Positions 17,673 through 27,537 of a stretch of DNA of 64,000 bases are shown here, one piece after another. Made by a program: the position numbers and the translations under genes. Origin of the DNA: Bacteroidota bacterium. GTDB lineage: Bacteria; Bacteroidota; Bacteroidia; Bacteroidales; Prolixibacteraceae. The notes under the pieces were generated by a model, which was not told where the DNA came from, did not search any database, and saw only the letters and a program-made list of their open reading frames with translations. The stretch is taken from contig JAHEYU010000007.1 in assembly GCA_023251435.1 (NCBI GenBank), positions 62,001 through 126,000 of the forward strand. The letters are read 5' to 3'. How positions within the stretch are numbered: the stretch's first letter is position 1; each line of letters starts with the position of its first letter.

Positions 17673-19016
17673 ATGAAGACACTCATTAAAAATGCCCGGA
17701 TTATTAATGAAGGACAGATTTTTAGCGGAGCTGTTCTTATTGATGGTGAGTTAATTGCAAAAATTTTTCGCGGTGAAACTATTTCAGACGAATTCCTTTG
17801 GGGAGCAACTGTGATTGACGCCAAGGGCAAATACCTGATTCCGGGAGCAATCGACGATCAGGTGCATTTTCGTGAGCCCGGACTGACCCACAAAGGTGAA
17901 ATTGCTACCGAATCGAAAGCTGCGGTTGCCGGAGGAGTAACTTCATATATGGAAATGCCCAATACCAATCCACAGGCGGTAACCCAGGAAATACTCGAAC
18001 AAAAATACCAGCGTGCTGCCGAAGTTTCGGCAGCTAACTATTCGTTTTATATGGGTGCCACCAACGACAACCTTGACGAAGTATTAAAAACCAATGGATC
18101 TGACGTTTGCGGAATAAAAATTTTCATGGGTTCGTCGACCGGAAATATGCTGGTTGACAACGAAACAGTACTATCAGAAATATTTAAGAATACAAAATTA
18201 CTGGTTGCCACGCATTGCGAAGACGAACCAACTATAATTAAAAATACGGCGATTTACCGCGAAAAATACGGCGATTTTGTTCCAATTTCTGCACATCCTA
18301 AAATACGAAGCGCCGAAGCTTGCTTCAAATCCTCGTCGAAAGCAGTTGATCTGGCAACGAAATTCGGAACCCGACTGCATGTTTTGCATATTTCGACTGC
18401 CGACGAAATGAAATTATTTACATCGGGACCAGTGGCGCAAAAACACATTACCGCCGAAGTTTGTGTACATCATTTGTGGTTCGACGAGAACGACTACATT
18501 TATTACGGTAATTTCATCAAATGGAATCCAGCCATTAAATCGGCTGCCGATAAAGCTGCACTTTGGGATGCTTTGCTGGCTGACAAAATTGATGTCGTGG
18601 CTACCGATCATGCACCGCACACCCTTCAGGAAAAAGATCACTCGTATTTTAAAGCTCCATCGGGAGGCCCGTTGGTGCAACATGCGCTGGTAGCGATGCT
18701 CGAAATGAGCAAAAAAGGTTTGATTTCGGTGGAAAAAGTGATTGAAAAAATGTGCCATGCCCCAGCCGATTTATTCCGCATCGAACGTCGTGGCTACATT
18801 CGCGAAGGATACTATGCTGATTTGGTGTTGGTTGATCCGGCACAATCGTGGAAAGTATCACCCAAAAATATACTTTACAAATGTGGTTGGTCGCCTTTCG
18901 ACGGAATTGAATTCTCGTACCAGGTAACGCATACTTTTGTGAATGGAGCTTTGGTTTACGATAAAGGCGTAGTTACTTCGGCAATACATGGGAAACGACT
19001 GAAGTTTAACCGGTGA
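17673..19016 (+). CDS. pyrC: Dihydroorotase
   Basis: 447 residues, an amidohydrolase of the class I/PyrC-type dihydroorotase group. DDQVHFREPG near residue 60 gives the first zinc histidines and the substrate-binding Arg; GIKIFMGSS (position of the bridging lysine), HCEDE, HISTADE and ATDHAPHT complete the binuclear metal site. It converts carbamoyl-aspartate to dihydroorotate in pyrimidine synthesis. It is downstream of the glycosyltransferase with a 14-bp gap, an arrangement with no obvious functional link, and ends at a long terminator. Confidence 0.93.
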   Translation: MKTLIKNARIINEGQIFSGAVLIDGELIAKIFRGETISDEFLWGATVIDAKGKYLIPGAIDDQVHFREPGLTHKGEIATESKAAVAGGVTSYMEMPNTNPQAVTQEILEQKYQRAAEVSAANYSFYMGATNDNLDEVLKTNGSDVCGIKIFMGSSTGNMLVDNETVLSEIFKNTKLLVATHCEDEPTIIKNTAIYREKYGDFVPISAHPKIRSAEACFKSSSKAVDLATKFGTRLHVLHISTADEMKLFTSGPVAQKHITAEVCVHHLWFDENDYIYYGNFIKWNPAIKSAADKAALWDALLADKIDVVATDHAPHTLQEKDHSYFKAPSGGPLVQHALVAMLEMSKKGLISVEKVIEKMCHAPADLFRIERRGYIREGYYADLVLVDPAQSWKVSPKNILYKCGWSPFDGIEFSYQVTHTFVNGALVYDKGVVTSAIHGKRLKFNR

Positions 19017-19025
19017 TATCCTTAT

Positions 19026-19066
19026 AAAATGAAAGAGGCTCCGAAATTCGGAGCCTCTTTCATTTT
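19026..19066. terminator. Bidirectional terminator between pyrC and the coiled-coil lipoprotein gene
   Basis: A nearly perfect palindrome of about 18 bp per arm, centred on AAATT at 19044-19048, with A-rich and T-rich ends, between two convergent genes. Confidence 0.85.
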
Positions 19067-19080
19067 ATATTTTCAATAAT

Positions 19081-19947
19081 TTATTCAACAACAATCAGCA
19101 GGTATTTAGAAGCTTTCCAGAATTCCTGTGGCTTGTCGATCACCAGATTCTCAACAGTTGTCTCGCCTGTTAGATGATAGGATTCTGCAGGATGAAAAGT
19201 AACCAACCGCGCTTTTTTAGTATTTAACGGCAATTGGCTGAACTCGCGTAAATCAACTTTCATGAAATATTCGCGGTTAAAATCTTTCTTCAATTTAATG
19301 GTCTTTCCAAGTCCCAAAAATCCACCTTCTTTTTCAATCACATTCTGATCTTCAAGTTCCTTTTTGGTTCCAAAGGCATAATAAACAGAATTCATTGCAA
19401 TTGTTTGTTCTTCAATAGTCTGGGTCTTTGCATTGATAGCAGCTTCGCTTTCGGCTGTAATCGTTTCAATTTTTTGGTTCAACCCCGCAACATCGATATT
19501 AAGTTTTTCAAGTTCATGTTTCAAAAGAGCAATTTCTTCATCTTTCTCGCCCATTTGTTTACTGAGCAACTCAATCATTTTTTCAAGTTCTGCTACTTTC
19601 ATGTTCGAAGTCCGCAGTTTTCCCTGAAGTGATTTCACAAGTTCTTTGTTTTTCTGAAGGAGATCGTTAATCTGGGCAATGTCTTCCATAATTCGCTTTT
19701 TAGCAACAGCTTTAATCTCGGTTCCCGATGCAGTCTGAACCGAAACGATCTTTTCAAGAGTTTTAATCGAATCAAGGTTCATCTGTATTTCGTTCATATC
19801 GCCAATCAGCTCAAGAATAGAAGCATCTTTCTGAACGCCCAACTGTGCAATGCTGTCTTGTTGACCCTGCATGCGGGCAATGTCTTTTTTGTGCTGACCA
19901 CAAGAAGTCAAAACCACAACGGATAAAACAAACAATAACTTTTTCAT
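19081..19947 (-). CDS. Coiled-coil lipoprotein of unknown function
   Basis: 288 residues. The signal peptide ends at lipobox LTSC (residue 16). Residues about 25-170 are rich in heptad-spaced Leu/Ile/Met with Glu and Lys, a long coiled coil. A globular C-terminal region (about 180-288) includes YYAFGTKKELEDQNVI and GGFLGLGKTIKLKKDF, a block I recall as conserved in Bacteroidota but without assigned function. A structural or scaffolding role in the periplasm or at the outer membrane is plausible. Confidence 0.75.
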   Translation of the reverse strand: MKKLLFVLSVVVLTSCGQHKKDIARMQGQQDSIAQLGVQKDASILELIGDMNEIQMNLDSIKTLEKIVSVQTASGTEIKAVAKKRIMEDIAQINDLLQKNKELVKSLQGKLRTSNMKVAELEKMIELLSKQMGEKDEEIALLKHELEKLNIDVAGLNQKIETITAESEAAINAKTQTIEEQTIAMNSVYYAFGTKKELEDQNVIEKEGGFLGLGKTIKLKKDFNREYFMKVDLREFSQLPLNTKKARLVTFHPAESYHLTGETTVENLVIDKPQEFWKASKYLLIVVE

Positions 19948-20091
19948 TTGGATATAAATTTAAAGTGAAAATAATCAGTACTAAAAACAGTCGGTTTAGT
20001 TTTTATTTACGGTTAGCAAATCAGTCGGTTGCAAAGCCAGGCGACTTTCATTATTCGCATCATAAAATATAACTAAATCTATAAACTCAAG

Positions 20092-20919
20092 CTAAATATC
20101 ATTTATTGCTTTTCGATTTCTCTCCTGAACCACCTGATTCAAATCAATTGAATCAAACAATTCGAGTAACTTTCTTTCGGTTTCTTCAAATCCAATCCTA
20201 AAAATCTCATCGGCTTTCTTAAAATCAAACGTATTGTATTTCCTTGTTTCAGGAGGATCGATCACAAAATCGCATTTGGCAAGGCTTCCCCTAACATTCT
20301 GGCTCATGGCCAACCGAAAGGTTCGCTCTGCAACACTCTTTAGTCCTGAAATATTTTCTTCGGGACCGTTATGGTTTACATGCACCCCAATCAGGATCTG
20401 GCACTGATCGCGAATACAGTCAACAGGCAGGTTGTTAAGCAAACCACCATCAACATACGAGTTTCCATCGATAACCTGTGGTTCAAAAATTATTGGTATA
20501 GAAGCAGATGCCAATACCCATTGAAAGAGTTTCCCTTCATGTTTAATTTCGGAATGACCACTGTTCAGGTTTACTACCGAACAATAGAAAGGTTTTTTAA
20601 GTCCCTTAAAATCATCTGTTTCAATATTTTGTTCAAGTAGCGACAGCACCTTCTTAATATCGATCAATCCGTTCGAAGGCAGTTGCCATTTGAACATCTT
20701 CACCATTTTGTTGGCTTTCACCAATTCCAGGATCTGCAAGGGTTCCATTCCGGCTGCATAAAAAACACCGACCAAAGCTCCGGCGCTTGCTCCTGAAATA
20801 ATTTCGGGACGAATGCCATATTTACGAAGGGCTTCGAGTACACCAATATGAACAATTCCCCTGGCGCCGCCACCACTTAGGGCGATGCCGAATTTGTAGG
20901 GTTTTGGGATATAGGGCAT
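20092..20919 (-). CDS. Patatin-like phospholipase family protein
   Basis: 275 residues. SGGGARGIVHIGVLEAL near residue 15 is the oxyanion-hole motif, GASAGAL near 42 is the GxSxG nucleophile elbow, and DGGLLNNLPVD near 150 supplies the catalytic Asp of the Ser-Asp dyad. No signal peptide is visible, so the enzyme is likely cytoplasmic or membrane-associated. Predicted to hydrolyse acyl esters of phospholipids. It appears monocistronic. Confidence 0.9.
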   Translation of the reverse strand: MPYIPKPYKFGIALSGGGARGIVHIGVLEALRKYGIRPEIISGASAGALVGVFYAAGMEPLQILELVKANKMVKMFKWQLPSNGLIDIKKVLSLLEQNIETDDFKGLKKPFYCSVVNLNSGHSEIKHEGKLFQWVLASASIPIIFEPQVIDGNSYVDGGLLNNLPVDCIRDQCQILIGVHVNHNGPEENISGLKSVAERTFRLAMSQNVRGSLAKCDFVIDPPETRKYNTFDFKKADEIFRIGFEETERKLLELFDSIDLNQVVQERNRKAINDI

Positions 20920-20940
20920 AACACTTGTAATTTTTTGGTG

Positions 20941-20948
20941 TAAAGTTA
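20941..20948 (-). promoter_or_regulatory. Candidate -7 element (TAACTTTA) of the patatin gene
   Basis: On the minus strand this reads TAACTTTA (one mismatch to TAnnTTTG), 21 bp before the ATG, with a TTTG 15 bp further upstream. Confidence 0.35.
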
Positions 20949-21065
20949 AGTTGATTAATTCATCAAACTGTTAGATAACCATAAAAACATTTTACATGAT
21001 TCACACAATACATTATAGCACAGTTCTTTTTTAGTTTCCACTCCTGAATTTTAGACCAACATATT

Positions 21066-22046
21066 TCAGTAAATCATGATCTCTTCAATTTTACCTGCCA
21101 CTTCGAGCCCAGCATTGCGACCTACATCGCAAAAAATGGTCTTGCCACTTTTCCGTTCAGTCAGGTTCACTTCAATGCATGCATTCATGCTTTCTTCAAT
21201 CCGGCCATCCATCAGCCCCAAAATAGGCGAAGCAAGCGATGTTGACAATCCGCGCCGCGCAATAATTTCCAGACGATAAGTTTGGTTTTCGAGCAACAAT
21301 TCAACCTTATCAGCATCGACTACAGATTTGCGCAACTTACTTCTGTTATAGGTTGTAAATTGCACTAAACGATCGCCCAACCAAATGCCCACAATAAATC
21401 CGACAAACCAACGGCCCAGAAACGGGATTTTGGCAACCGAAGCCTTAATTGAAAATCCGGGTTTACTGAAATGATTGGTTTGCATCCAAATATATGCGCT
21501 GGGGAACGAATGGCCCCAGTCTTTTTCGGTATAACCGCGACCATTATCAAAATTCAGCATTTCTCCATTTACTTCCAGATGACCGCTAATCTTGTGATCC
21601 ATGGATACAATTCCATGGTAACATTCCATGAACGGAACAAAAGTATATGGCCCCATTATACCGGGCGAATACCAGTGACTCGGCCAGGGAACAGTTTCCG
21701 AAAACTGAAGGCTGCCCTTCAAGTCACGTAAATTTAGCTGAATAGAATTTCGGGAAAACCGGTTACCATCTATTGCAACTTCAAATTTATCTGGGCTTGG
21801 AACAAATAATTCGGGCGGAAATTTGTGATAATGCGCTGTTTGCATTTTCCCATCAAGCACCTGAATAAAAGCCTGTTTTTTCCCCGATTCGTCCATTGCA
21901 ATTCCCGGGATAAAAGCGAACGCTTTGGTTTCCGGTTTATTAATCACCTTAAAATACCAGCCCTCAAAATATCTTCGTTTCTGTGCCCACCCCTGAAAAT
22001 GTTCGGGATTGAAAATCGCACGTATTTTATTTTGTAAGATGCCCAT
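21066..22046 (-). CDS. Tocopherol-cyclase-like family protein
   Basis: 326 residues. KRRYFEGWYFK near residue 23, followed by AFIPGIAMD and later GYTEKDWGHSFPSAYIWMQ, matches the tocopherol cyclase family pattern that also occurs in non-photosynthetic bacteria under unknown function. The fold is a lipocalin-like double beta-barrel expected to bind a hydrophobic ligand. No tocopherol pathway gene is near. It has no signal peptide and stands alone. A role in handling a prenyl lipid or quinone is possible given the organism's menaquinone pathway, but that is inference. Confidence 0.7.
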   Translation of the reverse strand: MGILQNKIRAIFNPEHFQGWAQKRRYFEGWYFKVINKPETKAFAFIPGIAMDESGKKQAFIQVLDGKMQTAHYHKFPPELFVPSPDKFEVAIDGNRFSRNSIQLNLRDLKGSLQFSETVPWPSHWYSPGIMGPYTFVPFMECYHGIVSMDHKISGHLEVNGEMLNFDNGRGYTEKDWGHSFPSAYIWMQTNHFSKPGFSIKASVAKIPFLGRWFVGFIVGIWLGDRLVQFTTYNRSKLRKSVVDADKVELLLENQTYRLEIIARRGLSTSLASPILGLMDGRIEESMNACIEVNLTERKSGKTIFCDVGRNAGLEVAGKIEEIMIY

Positions 22047-22171
22047 GCCTGAATGCTATAATTTAGTTTCCCAATTTAAGGCTTTCTTTCGGGTAATTAC
22101 TCTAAAGTTTGTAATATTGCAAGCTTAATTAATTATGACTTTTTTCAACACAAATAACCTGCATTTTAAGG

Positions 22172-25100
22172 GTGCTCATACAATATTATCCCGAATTGGC
22201 AGTTTATCCTAAAGTCAGTAAAAATCAACTATTGGGCAATCGGTTTTCATATCGCATAATTTTCATCATAGTTTTGTTTTTCATCGCTGGATGCTCTACC
22301 GAAAAAAACACGGTAGTGTCGCGTGCATATCACAATGTGACATCACACTACAATGTATATTTCAATGGAAAGGAAAGTCTGCGAGCCGGTACTGCGAAGA
22401 TTAACAACACGGTTGAAGATGATTTTTCGAAAGTCTTGCCTCTTTTTAAATCCAGCAATCCTAACACAGCCACTGTTGCCTCTGCCGACATGGACAATGC
22501 TGTTTTGAAAGGATCAAAACTCATACAATCGCACTCCATCACCAATAAACCGAAACGCCGGAAGAACAGGAGCAAGTCGTATATCAATTTTGCCAGCCGC
22601 GAAGAATTTAACAACTGGGTTGACGATGCCTATATTCTGATGGGGAAAGCCTATTTTTATCAGCACAATTTTTCATCGGCCATCGAAAATTTTTCGTACG
22701 TGGTTCGTAAATTTCCTGAAGAATCATCAAAATACGACGCAAATATATGGTTGATAAGGAGTTACACAGAACTTGAACGGTACGTTGAAGCTTATGAACT
22801 GATACAGGTTTTACAAACTGACGAGAACTTTCCACGACGTTTAGATGGCGAATTAGCCGCAGCCACTTCCGATTATTACGCCAAGCAACTAAATTATACC
22901 GAAGGAATCCCTTTCCTTTCGATTGCGGTAAAACAGGCAGCGAAAAAACAAGATCGGCTCCGGTTTACCTACGTTTTGGCTCAATGGTACCAGGAAACCG
23001 GTGATACTGAAAAGGCATCGCAAACATTCAGGCAAATTGCACGAATGAATCCGCCTTACAGAATGGCTTTTAACGCTCACATAAGCGCGGCAGGAACTTT
23101 TACCGGAACCGGTGATGCCGAAAAGCTGAAAAAAGAGCTCCGGAAAATGCTTCGCGACAAAAAAAATCTGGAATTCCGCGATCAGATTTATTTTGCAATT
23201 GGTAACATTTTAATGAAAGAGGGAAATACAACGCAGGCAAAAGAGGATTATACCAAATCTGCTTCGTTAAGTTCAACCAATTTGTATCAGCGGGCGCTCT
23301 CATGTCTCACACTTGCTCAAATCTATTTCGACGAGCTGAACTACAAAAATGCACAAAGCTATTATGATAGCGCCATGGTGGTAATCGACGAAAAATATCC
23401 GAACTACCAGCAAATTTCTGATCGTCACCGCAGCCTTACAAGGCTTACCGACAACATTTATACTGTTGAACGCGAAGATAGTTTACAGCGAATTGCCCTG
23501 ATGGACGAGCCTTCGAGAAACAGCCTGATTGACAAATGGATTAAGGAAGCCAGCGAGAAAGAAGCCCTGGATAAAAAGAATGAAGCCAATCAACTGATGG
23601 ACAGGAGCTACTTCAGGCAAAATGAAAGCAGATTTGGATTAAGCCAGCAACAGGAAGGGGCCGGATGGTATTTTTACAGCCCAACAACGGTGGCTTACGG
23701 GAAAGTTGAATTTGAACGTTTATGGGGAAAACGCAAACTCGAAGATGGATGGAGAAGAGCCGACAAACGGAATGTATTAGACGAAGAAGCCGCTCAGAGT
23801 GAAGATTCGCTGCTTGTTTTGGAAGGCCAACCCAAGAAAGTTACAGACAATAAACAAAGAGATTTCTATACCCAGAATTTGCCAATGAACGATTCGCTGA
23901 TGAGCATTTCGCATACAAATATCAGGAATGCCCTGTTCAATGCCGGACGTATTTTCAAAACAGAATTCACAGATTTTCCACGTTCCTCGGAGACATTCGA
24001 AGATCTTAATAAGCGCTATCCTGATAATATTTTTGCCCTGTCGTCGTATTTCGAATTGTATGATCTGTACAATAAAATGAATAATCCGGAGAAATCGGAT
24101 TATTATAAAAACCTGATTACCCAAAATTATCCTGATTCGAAATATGCCAAATATTTACTGAATCCGAATTACTTCATCGAACTCGAAGCAAGAGCCGACA
24201 GCATTAACAGACTATACAACAAGGCATTTCTCGAATTCAAAAACGGGCAATACCTTCAGGCAGGGAAAACAACCAATCAGATTTTACCAATGCAACCCGA
24301 CAGTGTACTGGTGCCAAAAATTGCATTTATCAGCACGGTAGCAGACGGAACACAGGCAAACTGGGAAACTTTCGGGAAATTACTGACCGCTTATATCGAA
24401 AAATATCCGAAGGCTGAACCCAAGCCACTGGCAGAACAAATCCTGAAATTAATTCAGGACAGTTCGTTGGTAGATTACCAGAAAATGGTTGATTCGGGTT
24501 ACCTGAACGACCAGATAAAGAACAGCGAATTGATGCCCGGACGTGAAAAAGGAACCGACGAATTTGAAGGTAAATTCTCTTATGACGAAGATCTTCTTCA
24601 TTATTTTGTAATTGCATACCCGAAGGATGCCAAGATCGATCTTAACCGTTTGAAATTCGATATTGCCAATTACAACATCGATCATTATACAAAAATCGAT
24701 TTCGACATCGAGACTCAACCCCTGAACAACAATACCAACCTGTTGATTATCCGCTCGCTAAACGACAAAGAACAAGGGTTGATTTATTTCAGGTCGATTA
24801 TCAAAAGAAGAAATGTTTTTGAAACGCTCAAAAATGTGAAATACGTAAACTTCGTGGCCTCATCAACCAATTTCCGTGAAATTACTGCCGACAAGGATTT
24901 TGCTGAATACCTGAAATTCTATATTAAAAATTACAGCAGGTTTATCTCAGGCGATTTTAGCGACGAAATATTGCCATCTCCTGAAGAATTAATGGCAAAA
25001 GCACAGGCCGAAGAAGATTTGCTGAAAGAAAAAGGATCGTTTGTTACCATTGCTCCTTCAGGCTCCGGAAGTGACTTATACGGCAACGAAGAGACCGGGC

Positions 25101-25849
25101 TGCAGAATTTCGTAATCGCTGTAAATGCCCGAAATGTAAACCTTAAACCACTAATTTCGGCTTTCGAAACCCATCACCGCGAACAATACCGACAAGCAAA
25201 CCTGACCATCGAGCAAAAGCAACTTGCCGATAATCAACTGATGATTGTAACCAAGTTCAAGACAAAGAATGATGCCATCAGTTATTTTACCAAGACAATT
25301 ACAAACCGCAGATTATATCGCACTCTGGATACTTTGAGCTACCGTAATTTTATTATTACCGACGCCAATCTGAAAAAACTGACAGAAACACGGAGAATTA
25401 ACGATTACCTGAATTTCTTCAAAACAAAATATATTGGGGCTGAAACGGATGAACAGTCTGCTCCAAAATATGATGGTCCATACAAAACAAATGTTCAGGG
25501 ACAGCAATCGTTTGTACTGGTTGTTCCCCGCGAAGAAGTGAATACAGAAAAGCTAACCGAGACCATTCGGCAGTTCAATGCACAAAACTTTGGGCAACAA
25601 TCGCTGGTGGTATCTTCGACGATGCTCGACGATTTCAGGCTGATTGTTAAAGTTGATGGATTGGCAGATATGCAGGCCGGACTGGCTTACCTTCGAGCGA
25701 TTGCCGGCAGTCAGCTGGTTTATGGCCCAATGCAAAATGCGAATTACCGCAATTTCATTATCACTCCCGATAATGAATTGATTTTCAGGAAAAGCCGAAA
25801 CATTTTAACCTACATGGAATTCTACAAACTGTTCTACCTGAAGCAGTAA
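22172..25849 (+). CDS. sprE: T9SS periplasmic lipoprotein SprE/PorW, TPR protein
   Basis: 1225 residues. The lipobox IAGC (Cys near residue 41) is followed by STEKNTVVSRAYHNVTSHYN and VYFNGKES, the recognised start of SprE/PorW, required for type IX secretion and gliding. Residues about 130-470 contain tetratricopeptide repeats, with further helical repeats to about 780. The C-terminal 420 residues consist of three related units of about 115 residues, each starting with an FVI/FVL strand and ending with Y-NFI-T and a FYxxxY block. The GTG at 22172 is the first start; a TTG at 22232 would give a more usual 20-residue lipoprotein signal. The T9SS regulator porX follows. Confidence 0.85.
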   Translation: MLIQYYPELAVYPKVSKNQLLGNRFSYRIIFIIVLFFIAGCSTEKNTVVSRAYHNVTSHYNVYFNGKESLRAGTAKINNTVEDDFSKVLPLFKSSNPNTATVASADMDNAVLKGSKLIQSHSITNKPKRRKNRSKSYINFASREEFNNWVDDAYILMGKAYFYQHNFSSAIENFSYVVRKFPEESSKYDANIWLIRSYTELERYVEAYELIQVLQTDENFPRRLDGELAAATSDYYAKQLNYTEGIPFLSIAVKQAAKKQDRLRFTYVLAQWYQETGDTEKASQTFRQIARMNPPYRMAFNAHISAAGTFTGTGDAEKLKKELRKMLRDKKNLEFRDQIYFAIGNILMKEGNTTQAKEDYTKSASLSSTNLYQRALSCLTLAQIYFDELNYKNAQSYYDSAMVVIDEKYPNYQQISDRHRSLTRLTDNIYTVEREDSLQRIALMDEPSRNSLIDKWIKEASEKEALDKKNEANQLMDRSYFRQNESRFGLSQQQEGAGWYFYSPTTVAYGKVEFERLWGKRKLEDGWRRADKRNVLDEEAAQSEDSLLVLEGQPKKVTDNKQRDFYTQNLPMNDSLMSISHTNIRNALFNAGRIFKTEFTDFPRSSETFEDLNKRYPDNIFALSSYFELYDLYNKMNNPEKSDYYKNLITQNYPDSKYAKYLLNPNYFIELEARADSINRLYNKAFLEFKNGQYLQAGKTTNQILPMQPDSVLVPKIAFISTVADGTQANWETFGKLLTAYIEKYPKAEPKPLAEQILKLIQDSSLVDYQKMVDSGYLNDQIKNSELMPGREKGTDEFEGKFSYDEDLLHYFVIAYPKDAKIDLNRLKFDIANYNIDHYTKIDFDIETQPLNNNTNLLIIRSLNDKEQGLIYFRSIIKRRNVFETLKNVKYVNFVASSTNFREITADKDFAEYLKFYIKNYSRFISGDFSDEILPSPEELMAKAQAEEDLLKEKGSFVTIAPSGSGSDLYGNEETGLQNFVIAVNARNVNLKPLISAFETHHREQYRQANLTIEQKQLADNQLMIVTKFKTKNDAISYFTKTITNRRLYRTLDTLSYRNFIITDANLKKLTETRRINDYLNFFKTKYIGAETDEQSAPKYDGPYKTNVQGQQSFVLVVPREEVNTEKLTETIRQFNAQNFGQQSLVVSSTMLDDFRLIVKVDGLADMQAGLAYLRAIAGSQLVYGPMQNANYRNFIITPDNELIFRKSRNILTYMEFYKLFYLKQ

Positions 25850-25978
25850 ATCTGATTTAGAGAAGATTGCAGCAGCCTGCCCAGAATATTGCAAGGTTAA
25901 AGTTTGTTAAGCCGATACTATTTATGTATTCTTCCTGTTTATATCTTTATTACATCTCATTTCTGAAAAACAATCTTT

Positions 25979-27535
25979 ATGCAGAAAACTAAAATACTTT
26001 GGACTGACGACGAAATCGATTTATTACGGGCTCACATTATTTTCCTTCAGGAGAAAGGATTTGAAGTAGTTACTGCCAACAACGGAAGCGACGCTATTGA
26101 GCTTGTTAAGACCAATTTTTTCGATATTATATTTCTTGATGAAAACATGCCCGGATTGAGTGGCCTGCAAACATTGAGCGAGATTAAAAATATAGATCCG
26201 AACGTTCCGGTTGTGATGATCACCAAGAGTGAAGAAGAAGATATTATGGACGAGGCAATTGGGTCGAAAATGGCCGATTACCTGATAAAGCCGGTTAATC
26301 CCAATCAAATACTGCTTTCAATAAAAAAGAATGTAGATCATCGCCGGTTGGTTACACAACGAACCACTTCGGCCTACCAGAGCGAATTTTCAAAAATCGG
26401 AATGCAAATTAGTGATCGGCTTTCATTCGACGAATGGGTAGAAGTATACAAGAAACTGGTATTTTGGGAACTTGAATTGAGCTCTTCAGAGGATTCGGCA
26501 ATGGACGAAGTTCTGAAAATGCAAAAGTCGGAAGCCAATAATTCGTTTGCAAAGTATATTCGGAATAATTATCAATCCTGGTTTGCCAGCAACCAAACCG
26601 AACGACCATTACTCTCGGTCGATATTTTCAGAAAAAAAATTATCCCCTTGGTTGATGCCGGAAACAAGGTTTTTGTGCTGCTCATCGACAATCTCAGGTA
26701 CGATCAGTACAAAGTACTTGCTACCGTGCTGACAAATTATTATCACGTTGAAGAAGAAGATCTTTATTGCAGTATTTTACCAACTGCCACCATGTATGCC
26801 CGTAATGCAATGTTCTCGGGTTTAATGCCCTCCGAAATCGAAAAGCTGTATCCCGAATTCTGGGCAGACGACGACAACGATGGACACAAAAACCGATTTG
26901 AGCAGGAATTATTACAGAAACAGCTCACCCGGCTTGGCAAAAATTACAAACTGTTTTTCGAAAAAATCACCAATGTAAAAGGCGACAAAAAAATGACCGA
27001 CTATATTGGAAATATACTCCAAAGCAATCTGTCGGTGATGGTTTTCAATTTTGTTGATATGATTTCGCATGCACGCACTGAAATGGACATGATAAAAGAA
27101 CTGGCAGGCGACGAATCGGCTTACAGATCGCTTACCCTGAGTTGGTTCAACCACTCATCGTTGCTCGATTTGGTGAAATTACTAGCCGAGAATAAAGTTA
27201 AAGTAGTGCTGACTACCGATCATGGAAGTATTCGAGTTGACAATGCACATAAAGTGGTTGGCGACCGCGAAACCAATACCAATCTACGTTACAAGTTGGG
27301 GCGAAACCTAAATTACAATTCAAAAACAATATACGATGTGAAAAATCCGGCAAGTATCTACCTACCATCGCGCAATGTGAGTACATCGTATATATTCGCA
27401 ACCAATACCGACTTTTTTGCTTACCCAAACAATTACAATTATTACGCACAGTATTACCGCAATACCTTTCAGCATGGTGGTATTTCGCTGGAAGAAATGA
27501 TAATTCCGGTGGTAACACTTACCCCGAAGGGATAA
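25979..27535 (+). CDS. porX: T9SS response regulator PorX with PglZ-type phosphatase domain
   Basis: 518 residues. Residues 1-120 are a receiver domain: WTDDE acidic pocket near 10, phospho-acceptor Asp in IIFLDENMPG near 54, and Lys in YLIKPVNP near 104. From about 200 a PglZ/alkaline-phosphatase-like domain follows, with LLIDNLRYDQYK, a Thr in the PTATMYARN segment, and TTDHGS metal ligands near 405. In Porphyromonas PorX responds to PorY and with SigP controls T9SS genes; its PglZ domain hydrolyses cyclic oligonucleotides. No histidine kinase or sigma gene is in the window. Located 129 bp after sprE, facing the MlaFE pair. Confidence 0.93.
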   Translation: MQKTKILWTDDEIDLLRAHIIFLQEKGFEVVTANNGSDAIELVKTNFFDIIFLDENMPGLSGLQTLSEIKNIDPNVPVVMITKSEEEDIMDEAIGSKMADYLIKPVNPNQILLSIKKNVDHRRLVTQRTTSAYQSEFSKIGMQISDRLSFDEWVEVYKKLVFWELELSSSEDSAMDEVLKMQKSEANNSFAKYIRNNYQSWFASNQTERPLLSVDIFRKKIIPLVDAGNKVFVLLIDNLRYDQYKVLATVLTNYYHVEEEDLYCSILPTATMYARNAMFSGLMPSEIEKLYPEFWADDDNDGHKNRFEQELLQKQLTRLGKNYKLFFEKITNVKGDKKMTDYIGNILQSNLSVMVFNFVDMISHARTEMDMIKELAGDESAYRSLTLSWFNHSSLLDLVKLLAENKVKVVLTTDHGSIRVDNAHKVVGDRETNTNLRYKLGRNLNYNSKTIYDVKNPASIYLPSRNVSTSYIFATNTDFFAYPNNYNYYAQYYRNTFQHGGISLEEMIIPVVTLTPKG

Positions 27536-27537
27536 TT

